Assembly (NCBI GenBank): GCA_039707655.1
Contig: CM077666.1
Coordinates: 287,049,166-287,113,165 of the forward strand
Origin: Elymus sibiricus
Taxonomy: Eukaryota; Streptophyta; Magnoliopsida; Poales; Poaceae
Reading direction: 5' to 3'
DNA: 64,000 nucleotides
The notes beneath the pieces are model-generated. The model ran no database searches and was not told the origin of the DNA. It saw nothing but the letters and a program-made list of their open reading frames with translations. This document shows, in pieces, positions 1 to 11,951 of this stretch. The position numbers and the translations under genes were made by a program. The stretch's first letter is position 1. Each line of letters starts with the position of its first letter.

Positions 1-2785
1 TATATGACTCATGTTCGACCTTTCGGTCTCTTGTGTTCCGAGGCCATGTCTGTACATGCTAGGCTCGTCAAGTTTAACCCAAGTATTCTGCGTGTGTAAA
101 ACTGGCTTACACCCGTTGTATGCGAACGAAAGAATCCATCACACCCGATCATCACGTGGTGCTTAGAAGCGTCGAACCTTCGCAACGGTGCATACTAGGG
201 GAGAACACTTATCTTGAAATTTAGTGAAGGGATCATCTTATAATGCTACCGTCGTCCTAAGCAAAATAAGATGCATAAAAGGATTAACATCACATGCAAT
301 TCAATATATGTGACATGATATGGCCATCATCGTCTTGTGCTTTTGATCTCCATCAGCAAAGCACCGTCATGATCTCCATCGTCACCGGGTTGACACCTTG
401 ATCTCCATCGTAGCGTCGTGACACCTTGATTTCCATCGTAGCGTCGTGGTCGTCTCGCCGGCTATTGCTACTACTACTGCTAACTAATAGCGGTAAAGTA
501 AAGCAATTACATAGCGTTGGCATTGCATACAATAAAGAGACAACCATAAGGCTCCTGCCGGTTGCCTGATAACTTACAAAACATGATCATCTCATACAAC
601 AACTTATATCACATCATGTCTTGGCCATATCACATCACCAGCATACCCTGCAAAAACAAGTTAGACGTCCTCTACTTTGTTGTTGCAAGTTTTACGTGGC
701 TGCTACGGGTTTGCAAGAACCGTTCTTTCCTACGCAAAACCACAACGTGGTGTAGTGATTGCTTTTTGATCTTCTAAAAGAACCCTCTTCATTGAAACCG
801 ATTCAACTAAAGTGAGAGAGACAGACACCCGCCAGTCACCTTTATGCAACGAGTGCACGTAGCGGTGAAACCTGTCTCGCGTAAGAGTACGCGTAATGTC
901 GGCCCGGGCCGCTTCATCTCACAATACCGCCGAATCAAGTAACAACTAGTAACGGCAAGCAATATGTATACACCCACGCCCACAACTCACTTGTGTTCTA
1001 CTCGTGCAAATCACATCTACGCATAGACCTGGCTCGGATGCCACTGTTGGGGAACGGAGCATGAATTTCAAAAAAAATTCCTACGCTCACGCAAGATCTA
1101 TCCATGGAGATGCATCGCTACGAGAGGGGAGAGTGTGTCTACGTACCCTCGTAGACCGTTAGCGGAAGCGTCTCACAACGCGGTTGATGTAGTCGAACAA
1201 TCCTTCGAGCTCCACCGATCGAGTACCGAACGTACGGCACCTCCGAGTTCTACACACGTGCAGCTCGATGACGTTCCTCGCCTTCTTGATCCAGCAAGAC
1301 GTCGAGGTAGTAGATGAGTTCCGTCAGCACGACGGCGTGGCGACGGTGACGGTGAAGTGATTCCGGCAGGGCTTCGCCTAAGCTCTCCGAAAATATGACC
1401 GAGGTGGAAAACGGTGGAGGGGGGCGCCGCACACGGCTTGGAACAATTGTTGTGTCTCCAAGGGGCGCCCCCCCTCCGTATATAAAGGAGGGAGGGAGGA
1501 GGAGGCTGGCCCTAGGGGCGCACCAAAGTGGGGAGTCCTACTAGGACTCCTTAGTCCTAGTAGGATTCCACCTCCCATACGGAGTAGGAAAGAGGGAAGG
1601 GAGAGGGAAAGGAAAGAGGGGGCTGCGCCCCCTCCCCTAGTCCAATTCGGTTTGGGCAAGGGGGGGCGCGAGCCTCCTCACGTGGCCTGCCTCTCCTTTT
1701 CCCGTATGGCCCAAAAAGGCCCATTACTTCTCCCGGTGAATTCCCGTAACTCCCCGGTACTCCGAAAAATACCCGAATCACTCGGAACCTTTCCGACGTC
1801 CGAATATAGCCTTCCAATATATGAATCTTTACCTCTCGACCATTTCGAGACTCCTCGTCATGTCCGTGATCTCATCCGGGACTCCGAACAAACTTCGGCC
1901 ACCAATCACATAACTCATATAATACTAAATCGTCATCGAACCTTAAGTGTGCGGACCCTACGGGTTCGGGAATGATGTAGACATGACCGAGACGACTCTC
2001 CGGTCAATAACCAACAGCGGAACCTGGATGCTCATATTGGTTCCTACATATTCCACGAAGATCTTTATCGGTGAACCTCATATGTCAACATACGTTGTTC
2101 CCTTTGTCTGGCGGTTTGTTACTTGCCCGAGATTCGATCGTTGGTATCCAATACCTAGTTCAATCTCGTTACCGGCAAGTCTCTTTACTCGTTCCGTAAT
2201 ACGTCATCTTGTAACTAACTCTTTAGTCACGGTGCTTGCAAGGCTTCTGTGATGCTGTATTACCGAGAGGGCCCAGAGATACCTCTCCGATAGTCGGAGT
2301 GACAAATTCCAATCTCGATCCATGCCAACTCAACAAACACTTTCGGAGATACCTGTAGTGCACCTTTATAATCACCCAGTTACGTTGTGACGTTTGATAC
2401 ACCCAAAGTATTCCTACGGTATCCGGGAGTTGCATGATCTCATGGTCAGAGGAACGTGTATTTGACATAGTGAAAGCAATAGCAATAAACTGAACGATCA
2501 TTTGCTATGCTAACGGTTGGGTCAAGTCCATCACATCATTCTCCTAATGATGTGATCCCATTATCAAATGACAACTCATGTCCATGGTCAAGAAATCTTG
2601 ACCATCTTTTGATCAACGAGCTAGTCTAGTAGAGGCTTACTAGGGACACAGTATTTGTTTATCTATTCACACATGTATTTAGTTTCCGGTCAATACAATT
2701 CTAGCATGAATAATAAACTATTATCATGAACGGGGAAATATGATAATAACTAATTTATTATTGCCTCTAGGGCATATTTCCAACA
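1..2785 (-). mobile_element. Copia retrotransposon (Angela/WIS/BARE1-type), 5' part only
   Basis: This is the 5' end of a minus-strand Copia element: untranslated leader (1-1044) and 5' LTR (1045-2785). The leader closely matches the leaders at 6863-8080 and 42961-44239. The gag gene would lie left of the window, and no coding sequence is visible here. The primer-binding site beside the LTR (about 1032-1044) reads GTGGCATCCGAGCC on the minus strand, two changes from the GTGGTATCAGAGC of the other two copies. The element abuts the long-LTR element at 2786, into which it appears to have inserted; the other boundary is outside the window, so the TSD cannot be checked. Confidence 0.85.
1045..2785 (-). 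repeat. 5' LTR of the left-edge Copia element
   Basis: This LTR of 1741 bp runs from TGTTGGAAATATGCCC (minus strand, ending at 2785) to CGTTCCCCAACA (at 1045). Its ends, and most of its length, align with the Copia LTRs at 8081-9836, 37098-38927 and 44240-46047. A TATATA core lies near 1478-1486, in the equivalent position to the TATA boxes of the other copies. The middle (about 1380-1700) is a GC-rich tract in which the copies differ most. Confidence 0.88.
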
Positions 2786-5275
2786 AGAAATTGGCATGCT
2801 GCTATAGTATACATGGCATAGATCATTTTATTACATTGGCACAAGTTCATATGAAGCATGGATTCACCAGAAATGAGCTCACAACATTGCGACTTAATGT
2901 TGAAAGAAAACTGAAACAATGACTAGGCATATTTAGAGCAACATTTATATATGCTACAGGAGGTTAACATGGCATCAATTGGCATGGCATGGATGTACTG
3001 ACAACAAGGAACAAATCATGTTTACTGACCAAGTTCAAAAGAGGCATAGATTAGTGGCTACCATCAAGGAAACATAGCAAGATTCAGCAGCTTTTCAACA
3101 AGTGCAAAACAGTAACAGTGACTTAGCAAGTTTACAAGCTTGTAGCACTCCTATCATGGCATATCATGGCATGAAATAAATACTAGCAGTAAGAAGACAT
3201 GAAAATGCTCCAAACTCATGTTCGCAAGTTGCTCATATGACATGTGCAATAATTCACACAAAAATGACAAAATGGCATGTTATGTGAAAATGGCATGCAT
3301 GCAAACTTACTCAAATGATAAATCTAATACCACAGATGGATTAGTTGGATTTTTCTACCCCAAATTCATATATTACATGCATATGTCCCTATATGAAAAA
3401 TGCTCAAAACACCACATATACACATAGGACAGAAATTGAAATAAGTCATATTCCAATTTTGGAATATGCCCGATTTGGTAAGCGCCAGATCGGGAAACTT
3501 GCCAAAACGGGAAAGCGCCCAAAAAGGAAAAAGACAAGGCGGTGGCCGACAGGTGGGGCCACGCTGCGAGGTGGATGACATGTGGGGTCGCGTGCGTGTG
3601 TGTGACTGACCAGCAGGACCCATGGCTGGCGCGTGTATGCGGTGACAGAGGAAACAGGGGAGGGCGGCGGCGGCGGCAGTGGCACGGCGGAGGACTCGCC
3701 GGAGTTGCTCCGGCGAGCTACTGGCACGGCGGAGCGGCGCGTTCAAAATGCGGGAGGAACCCGCGCGCGCGTGTGCACTCCACGGCACCGGGCACCGACG
3801 AGAGCGGCGCCGGCGTCGAGGGACAGTGGCGGCGGCGACGAGCTCGTGCTTGACGGCGAGGTGGCCAAACATGACCGCAGCAAGGTGGGATCAGCCCTAC
3901 GCGGCGGCGCGAACACAGCGGACACACTCCAATGACGAAACGGAGTCGGAACACTCACCGGCGACGAGGTCCGACGCGGTGGGGCTCGGCACGCATGGCT
4001 GTCGCGGCTAGAGCACGCTAAAGAGTGGGAAAAAGGGGTCGGGGCGAAGCGGATGCTCACCATGAACACGCCTGCGTGATCGGGACGGCGGGAGGAGGAC
4101 GGTGTTAGCCGGAAACGTCGACGGAACGGCGGCGACCGTAGCGGAAGAAGAGGAAGAAGACGGGGTTGAACTTGGCGTCCCACGGCGAATTAGTGGACGT
4201 CGGGGTCATAGTCAACGTCGAGGAAATTGCCGGACACGGACGTTGAGGCGGAGAACGGCAGGGTTCACGGCGGCGCCATGGACGCGCTCTCAGATGCGCT
4301 TGGGACGCGTTCGGGGCGGCGGATCTGGTGGCTCTCTCACCTGGCGACGGCGGCGAGAGGAAAGAGGGATACCCTAGGGAGGCTAGGGACAAGGAGAGGA
4401 GCTTTATAGAGGGTTAGGGCAAAACTCGCGTGCTCTCGGGCTCGCGGTCCCCATGGCGCGGGCACAAGCTTGACGAAAAGGGGAAGCGCGGGTAGACTGT
4501 AGCCAGCGGCTGCCAGACGGGCCCGGGTGTGCCACGCGTCAGCGGGCTAGCAGGGGTGCGCGGGCGCGTGGGTGAGAAAAGGAGGGAGGACGCGAGCGGG
4601 GTGGAGCTGGGCTGCGCGCTGCTGGTCGGCTGGGCTGCTGCACTGGGCTGCCTCTCTCTCCTTTCTTTTCCATTTCCAAAAACCGAAAAGAAAGGAAAAA
4701 GCACAGAGGGAGCTTGGAGGGAGCTGTGAGAGATATAAAAATATCCCTGGAATCTAGAAATTATGTAGTATTTGAATAAATTGGTCTGACAATTTTTAGA
4801 GAAAGAAAAATATATCAAGTTTGGGACAAACTTGATGCATTTTTGAATCCAACCAAATCAATTCCAAAAATGATGAAATTTGGCAGAGAGGTTTAGGACA
4901 TGGACTAGAGAATTTAGAAATATGGTGAACATTAATTTGGGACAGAAATATAGCATCAAGAAATAAATTGGGAGAAAGAGGGTTTGAGAGAGAGGTGATG
5001 GTAGATGGCTTGCATAGGTGAAACCCAAGGGTTGGGTGAGGCAAGGAGAAGATGAACACACACAACCACAATGCATACATGATGAGCACAACACAATTAA
5101 AATATGATGGATGCAATGCACATGACAAAAGAATGACATGAAGATGAAATGCAAAATGAAAAGAAAGCAAAACACAACATGAGAAGAAGCCCATCCATCA
5201 AGATCATCATGACAATTCCATATATGGCAATGTTGGGGAGTACAAATATGGAAGGAGCACTCTTGGGGTGTTACA
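2786..5275 (-). mobile_element. long-LTR retroelement fragment (Gypsy/LARD-like), family not identified
   Basis: The right edge reads TGTAACACCCCAAGAG on the minus strand and joins directly to broken Copia coding sequence at 5276, as an LTR start would. I infer a minus-strand LTR element inserted into the Copia, of which at least 2.49 kb of LTR-like sequence is visible before it is cut by the Copia LTR at 2785. The interior is heterogeneous: AT-rich at 2786-3480 and 4740-5275, and strongly GC-rich at 3500-4700. The minus strand has a TATAAAG at 4402-4408. Many overlapping GC-rich ORFs are present, none recognisable. It could be a very long LTR of the LARD type or one carrying captured gene sequence. 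Confidence 0.55.
4402..4408 (-). promoter_or_regulatory. putative TATA box inside the long-LTR element
   Basis: TATAAAG on the minus strand, followed downstream by a C/T-rich leader and then a GC-rich coding-like stretch. This fits an LTR promoter or a captured 5' UTR. It is the only good TATA candidate in this element. Confidence 0.35.
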
Positions 5276-6832
5276 GAAGGTAAGAAAATAACGATATCCA
5301 CCGCGTGCTTCAACACTCATCGGACCGCATACATCGGTATGTATTATTTCCAATAAGTCACTAGCTCGCTCCATTGTTTCGGAGAACGGAGTTTTAGTCA
5401 TCTTGCCCATGAGGCATGGTTCACATGTCTCAAATGATTTATAATCAAGAGATTCCAAAAGTCCATTAGCGTGGAGTTTCTTCATGCGCTTTACACCAAT
5501 ATGACCTAAGCGGCAGTGCCACAAATATGTGGTACTATCATTATTAACTCTGCATCTTTTGGCATCAATATTATGAATATGTGTATCACTACGATCGAGA
5601 TTCAACAAGAATAAACCATTCACAAGGGGTGCATGACCATAAAAGATATTACTCATATAAATAGAACAACCATTATTCTCTGACTTGAATGAATAACCGT
5701 CTCGCAATAAACAAGATCCAGATATAATGTTCATGCTCAACGCAGGCACCAAATAACAATTATTTAGGTTTAAAACTAATCCCGAAGGTAGATGTAGAGG
5801 TAGCGTGCCGACGGCAATCACATCAACCTTGGAACCATTTCCGACGCGCATCGTCACCTCGTCCTTAGCCAGTCTTCGTTTATTCTGCAGCTCCTGTTTC
5901 GAGTTACAAATATTAGCAACCGAACCAGTATCAAATACCCAGGCGCTACTACGAGCACTAGTAAGGTACACATCAATAACATGTATATCAAATATACCTT
6001 TGTTGACGTTGCCAGCCTTCTTATCTGCCAAGTACTTGGGGCAGTTCCGCTTCCAGTGACCATTCCCCTTGCAGTAGAAGCACTCAGTCTCAGGTTTGGG
6101 TCCAGCCTTGGGTTTCTTCATGGGAGCAGCAATAGTCTTGTCGTTCTTCTTGAAGTTCCCTTTCTTTCCCTTGCCTTTCTTGAAACTAGTGGTCTTTTTA
6201 ACCATCAACACTTGATGCTCCTTCTTGATTTCTACCTCCGCGGCCTTAAGCATCGCGAAGAGCTCGGGAATCGTTTTCTCCATCCCTTGCATATTATAGT
6301 TCATCACAAAGCCCTTATAGCTTGGTGGCAGTGACTGGAGAACTCTGTCAATGACCGTGTCATCTGGAAGATTAACTCCCAACTGAGTCAAGCGGTTGTG
6401 AAACCTAGACATTCTGAGTATATGCTCACTAACAGAACTGTTCTCCTCCATCTTGCAGCTAAAGAACTTGTCGGAGGTGTCATACCTCTCAACCCAGGCA
6501 TGAGCTTGAAATACCAATTTCTGCTCCTGGAACATCTCATATGCTCCGTGGTGCTCAAAACATCTTTGGAGCCCCGGTTCTAAGCCGTAAAGCATGGCGC
6601 ACTGAACTATCGAGTAGTCATCAGAACGTGCCTGCCAGATGTTCACAACATCCACAGACGACGCTGGAGGGGGTGCGGCACCTAGCAGTGCATCAAGGAC
6701 ATAAGCCTTCTGTGCAGCATTGAGGATAATCCTCAAGTTAGGGACCCAGTCCGCATAGTTGCTTCCATCATCTTTCAACTTAGCTTTCTCTAGGAACGCA
6801 TTAAAATTCAGGGGAACTACAGCGCGGGCCAT
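5276..6832 (-). CDS. Copia Gag-Pol polyprotein, N-terminal part (truncated)
   Basis: The reading frame starts at the ATG at 6832 (MARAVVPLNF), which aligns with the start of the full-length copy at 42960; an upstream in-frame ATG at 6862 is probably unused. In order it contains the Gag (UBN2-type) region, a Lys-rich linker, a CCHC zinc knuckle CFYCKGNGHWKRNC, the protease motif VFDTGS, the GAG-pre-integrase region with LWHCRLGHIG and its CXXC partner (CEPCLMGK), and the start of the integrase core (HTDVCGP). The frame has no stops over this stretch. The last residues of the open frame, past 5276, come from the neighbouring element. Gag forms the particle; protease and integrase mature and insert the cDNA. 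The truncation makes this copy non-functional. Confidence 0.9.
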
Positions 6833-8080
6833 TGATCTACAACACAAATTTTGCAAAGACAATTAAGACTAAGTTCATGATAATTAGTTCAGCTAATCAA
6901 ATTACTAATGAACTCCCACTTAAATCAACATCCCTCAAGTTGTCTAAGTGATACATGATCCAAATCAACTAACCCATGTCCGATCATCATGTGAGATGGG
7001 GTAGTTATCAATGGTGAACATCTCCATGTTGATCATATCTACTATATGATTCATGTTCGACCTTTCGGTCTCCTGTGTTCCGAGGCCATGTTTGTACATG
7101 CTAGGCTCGTCAAGTTTAACCCAAGTATTCTGCATGTGTAAAACTGGCTTACACCCGTTGTATGCGAATGTAGAGTCTATCACACCCGATCATCACGAGG
7201 TGCTTCGAAACGACAAACTTTTGCAACGGTGCATACTTAGGGAGAACACAATTTCTTGAAATTAAGTGAAGGGGTCATCTTATAATGCTACCGTCATCCT
7301 AAGCAAAATAAGATGCATAAAAAGATAAACATCACATGCAATCAATATGTGACATGATATGGCCATTATCATCTCGTGCCTTTGATCTCCATCTCCAAAG
7401 CACCGGCATGATCTCCATCGTCACCGGCATGACACCATGATCTCCATCATCGTGTCGTCACGTGGTCGTCTCCGCCAACTATTGCTTCTACAACTATTGC
7501 TAACGCATAGCGATAAAGTAAAGTAATTACATGGCGATTAATAAATTAAAGACAACCCTATGGCTCCTGCCGGTTGCCGTACTCATCGACATGCAAGTCG
7601 TGAACCTATTACAAAACATGATCATCTCATACATCAACATATAGCACATCACGTTTTGGCCATACCACATCACAACATGCCCTGCAAAAACAAGTTAGAC
7701 GTCCTCTACTTTGTTGTTGCAAATTTTACGTGACTGCTATGGGCAACTAGCAAGAATCATTCTTACCTATGCAAAGCCACAATGGTGATAATCAAGTTGC
7801 CTTTTAACCTTCTACAAGGACCGCCTTCGTCAAATTAGATTCAACTAAAGTAGGAGAGACAGACACCTGCTAGCCACCTTATGCAAAACAAGTTGCATGT
7901 CAGTCAGTGGAACCGGTCTCATGTGCGAGGACATGTAAAGTTGGTCCGAGCCGCTTCATCCCACAATACCGCCGAATCCAAATAAGACAAGAGAGGTAAG
8001 CAATTTGAGCATCAATGCCCACAACTTTTGTGTTCTACTCGTGCATATACATCTACGCATAGACCTAGCTCTGATACCAC

Positions 8081-9836
8081 TGTTGGGGAACGAAGCATGA
8101 AAATCAAAAAATTCCTACGAACACCCAAGATCTATCTAGGAGAAGCATAGCAACGAGAGGGGAGAGTGTGTCTACGTACCCTCGTAGACCGTTAAGCAGA
8201 AGCGTATATCACGCGGTTGATGTAGTCGTACTCGTCACGATCCAATCGCGATCCAATCCGATCAAGTACCGAACGGACGGCACCTCCGCGTTCAGCACAC
8301 GTGCGGCTCGATGACGTCTCCTTATTCTTGATCCAGCAAGTGGGAGAGGAGAAGTAGATGGGATCACAACTAGCACAACGGCGTGGTGGTGATGGTGGTG
8401 GTGGTGCGCCGACAACGCTTTGCTAAGCGTCGTCGGGACTAGGTGGTGGAGTAACGGGAGAGAGGGGCGCCCAGGGGCTGGTGTGTCCTTTGGTGCGCCC
8501 CCTCCTCTATATTTATATGGGTGGAGGGGCTAGGAGTCCAGCCCCTCTTCCCTCTAGGGCCGGCGGCCAAGGGAGAGGAGTTGGACTCCAAGTCCAACTC
8601 TTCCCCTCTTGTCCCTTCGGGACTCCTCCCTTTTCCTCTAGGTGCCTGGGCCTTTGAGGGCTAGTGCGCCTGGCCCAATAAGGCCAGGGCGCCTCCCCTA
8701 AGCCCATGTTGGCCCTAGGGATGTGGTGGATCCCTTGGTGGACTTCCGGACTCCTCCGGAAGTTTTCGGAACCTTCTGGAAGCTTCCCGGTACAATACCG
8801 AAAAAACCGAACTTTTTCCGAAACCCTGAAAACAACTTTCCATATATAAATCTTTACCTCTGGACCATTCCGGAGCTCCTCATGACGTCCGGGATCTCAT
8901 CCGGGACTCCGAACAACATTTGGTTACCAATATCAAAATATCCCAATATTACTCTAGCGTCACCGAACGTTAAGCGTGCGGACCCTACGGGTTCGAGAAT
9001 CATGTAGACATGACCGAGACACCTCTCCGGTCCATAACCAATAGCGGAACCTGGATGCCCATATTGGTTCCTACATATTCCACGAAGATCTTTTATTGGT
9101 TTGAACCACGATGTCGAGGATTCGGTTAATCCCGTATGCAATTCCCTTTGTCCAGCGATATGTTACTTGCCCGAGATTCGATCGTTAGTATCTCCATACC
9201 TAGTTAAATCTCGTTACCGGCAAGTCTCTTTACTCGTTCCGTAATACAAGATCCCGTGACTAACTCATTAGGCACATTGCTTGCAAGCCCTTTACGATGT
9301 TGTATTACCGAGAGGGCCCAGAGATATCTCTCCGTCATACGGAGTGACAAATCCCAGTCTCGATCCATGCCAACCCAACAGACACCTTCGGAGATACCTG
9401 TAGAGCATCTTTATGATCACCCAGTTACGAAGAGACGTATGATAGCACACAAAGTATTCCTCCGGTATCCGGGAGTTGCATGATCTCATGCTTTTAGGAA
9501 TAGATACTTGACATGAAGAAAGCTATAGCAATAAACTCAATGATACGATCAAATGCTAAGCTTATGGTTGGATCTTGTCCATCACATCATTCTCCTAATG
9601 ATGTGATCCTGTTATCAAATGACAACTTATGTCTATGGTTAGGAAACCTTAACCATCTTTGATCAACGAGCTAGTCTAGTAGAGGCTTACTAGGGACATT
9701 GTATTTGTTTATGTATTCACACATGTATTTAAGTTTCTGGTCAATACAATTATAGCATGAATAATAAACCTTTATCATGACCAAAGAAATATGATAATAA
9801 CCAATTTATTATTGCCTCTAGGGCATATTTCCAACA
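8081..9836 (-). repeat. 5' LTR of the truncated Copia element
   Basis: LTR of 1756 bp with the same TGTTGGAAATATGCCC start (at 9836) and CCCCAACA end (at 8081) as the other copies on the minus strand. A good minus-strand TATA box, within CCATATAAATATAGAGG, lies near 8507-8521. The primer-binding site follows directly. Confidence 0.9.
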
Positions 9837-9960
9837 CGTCCCGGATGTGAAGCACCCCCTCATGCATCTCAATGGCTTGAGGGTGTTTCATCACCTCCGG
9901 AAGGTATGGGTTGATGACCTTCTCATAGAACTTGTCCTTGGGCGAGCTTGGAGGTGCCAT
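9837..9960 (-). pseudogene. start of a third ORF downstream of integrase (truncated)
   Basis: From the ATG at 9960 an open frame of about 41 codons (beginning MAPPSSPKDKFYEKV) runs until the inserted Copia LTR at 9836. It lies about 345 bp downstream of the integrase stop, on the same strand. In the Athila lineage this place is often taken by an env-like ORF; I cannot confirm that from 41 residues. No signal peptide or membrane segment is visible in the remaining part. Confidence 0.4.
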
Positions 9961-10304
9961 GGCGATCTATATCTGTGAGAAAAATAGCCCGAAACAAGAA
10001 CAGAGGAGAAACTTGTGATACGGTGGTAAAAACATCCGAGAGTATATATAATGATTTTTTCCCGTCCAGGACAAGTAATATGGAAGAAGAACGGAGTCGC
10101 GAAAGTCCACGAGGGGGCCACAAGCCTGGTTGGCGTGCCCTGGGGGGTAGGGCGCGCCCCCAGGCTTGTCGCTTCCTCATGCACTTTTCAGACTGTTTAT
10201 TATTTTCCTAATTTTTTATATATTCCAAAACGAACAGAAAGTACATTTATGGAAGTTTTGGAGTCGGTTTACTTACCGTACCACGTACCTACTCCTTTTT
10301 AGGA
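9961..10304 (-). other. spacer between integrase and third ORF, with GC-rich inverted repeat
   Basis: No gene seen. At 10120-10169 an inverted repeat (arms ACAAGCCTGG and CCAGGCTTGT) encloses a G/C-rich loop. It resembles the hairpin in the LTR of the same element (16332-16384). Confidence 0.5.
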
Positions 10305-11274
10305 TTATGGAGTGTTCCGGAAGGTTTCTTCTATATGCTCTTCCGATGTCATTGTTTGAATAATATTAGTTTCAACATTAATGGGCGTACCTGAGATATA
10401 ATGTTTAATTCTTTTCCCATTAACCACTCTCGGATTATTGCCTTCGGAGTTGTTTATTTTGATGGCTCCGGAGCGATAAACTTCTTCAATGATGTATGGT
10501 CCTTCCCACTTAGAGAGAAGTTTTCCTACAAAGAATCTTAAACGAGAATTGTATAATAGGACATGATCACCCACTTTGAATTTCCGTTTTTGAATTCTCT
10601 TATCATGCCATCTTTTAACTTTTTCTTTAAATAACTTGGCATTTTCATAAGCTTGGGTTCTCCATTCATCTAGGGAGCTAATATCAAATAACCTCTTTTC
10701 ACCGGCAAGTTTAAAATCATAATTGAGTTCTTTAATTGCCCAATAAGCTTTATGTTCTAATTCAAGAGGAAAATTACATGCTTTTCCATAAACCATTTTA
10801 TATGGAGACATACCCATAGGATTTTTATAAGCAGTTATGTAAGCCCATAGTGCATAATCAAGTTTTTTAGACCAATTCTTTCTAGATCTATTAACGGTCT
10901 TTTGCAAAATTAATTTTATTTCTCTATTAGTTAATTCAACTTGACCACTAGACTAAGGAGGATATGGAGATGCAATTCTATGATTAACATCATATTTAGC
11001 AAGCAATTTACGGAAAAGCACTATGAATAAAATGTGAACCACCATCACTCATCAAGTATCTAGGGACTCCAAACCTCAGAAATATAACTTCTTTAAGCAT
11101 TTTAATAAAAGTGTTATGATCAGCACTACTAGTTGGAATAGCTTCTACCCACTTAGTAACGTAATCAACAGCAACTAAAATATGAGTATACCCATTAGAG
11201 GAAGGAAAAGGTCCCATATAATCAAAACCCCAAACATCAAATGGTTCAATAACAAGTGAATAATTCATAGGCAT
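10305..11274 (-). pseudogene. Gypsy integrase core and C-terminal domain (broken)
   Basis: Two open pieces in series. The first (11008-11274) has the catalytic-core start: FDVWGFDYMGPFPSS (first Asp), then DYVTKWVEAI and, near its end, the second Asp in YLMSDGGSHF. The second piece (10305-10907) contains the end of the core (KNWSKKLDYALWAYITAYKNP, KMVYGKACNFPLELEHKAYW) and a C-terminal GPY/F-like module (KFKVGDHVLLYNSRLR, WEGPYIIEEVY). A frameshift and stop lie between about 10908 and 11010, so the third acidic residue region is disrupted. Confidence 0.85.
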
Positions 11275-11951
11275 TTCTTGACGTCTACCAACATTACCAA
11301 TTCTTTGACATTCATCACAAGAGAGGACAAACTTACGTGCATCTTTGAAAAGAGTAGGCCAATAAAAACCAGATTGTAATACCTTGTGTGCAGTTCTATC
11401 TCCCGCATGGTGTCCTCCGTATGCTTCGGAGTGACACTTTCATAGGATTTATTCTTGTTGATGCTCAGGTACACAACGTCTAATAACACCATCTACTCCT
11501 TCTTTATATAAATGTGGGTCATCCCAAAAGTAATGTCTTAAATCAAAGAAGAACTTTTTCTTTTGTTGGTATGTGAAACTAGGTGGTATATATTTAGCAA
11601 CAATGTAATTAGCATAGTCTGCATACCAAGGAGTGTTACGAGAAGCATTTATCACAGCTAGTTGTTCATCAGGAAAATCATCATTAATAGGAAGTGGGTC
11701 ATCAAGAACATTTTCCATTCTAGACAAATTATCAGCTACGGGATTCTCAGCTCCCTTTCTATCAATAATATGCAAATCAAATTCTTGTAGCAACAGAACC
11801 CACCTAATAAGTCTAGGTTTAGCATCTTTCTTTTCCATAAGATATTTAATAGCAGCATGATCGGTATGAATAGTAACTTGGTATCAACAATGTAAGATCT
11901 GAATTTATCACATGAAAACACAACTGCTAAAAATTCTTTCTCAGTAGTAGC
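11265..11951 (-). pseudogene. Gypsy RNase H C-terminal part and integrase zinc-binding domain (broken)
   Basis: Continues the reverse-transcriptase ORF after a TAG at about 11951. Recognisable pieces are [21 protein letters not shown] and [19 protein letters not shown] of the RNase H, then the H2C2 zinc region (SEAYGGHHAGDRTAHK with CDECQRIGNVGRRQEM). At least two frameshifts are present, near 11880 and 11455. Confidence 0.82.

Larger units (their letters stand above)
5276..9836 (-). mobile_element. truncated Copia retrotransposon (Angela/WIS/BARE1-type)
   Basis: A minus-strand element comprising the 5' LTR (8081-9836), primer-binding site (about 8067-8080, GTGGTATCAGAGC on the minus strand), leader (6833-8066) and gag through early integrase (5276-6832). 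It is cut at 5276 by the TGTAACACCCC end of the neighbouring element; the rest of pol and the 3' LTR are presumably left of the window. Its right end abuts Athila-like sequence at 9837, where CGTCC could be the TSD, but the partner copy is not in the window. Confidence 0.88.

Noticed and set aside
1250..1817. Minus-strand ORFs inside the left Copia LTR
   Set aside because: They lie in the GC-rich central LTR tract, overlap each other, and have no counterpart in the other LTR copies.
3366..4392. Overlapping ORFs of 80-168 codons on both strands in the GC-rich block
   Set aside because: They overlap in five frames, have low-complexity Arg/Pro/Ala composition and no domain; they are by-products of high GC content.
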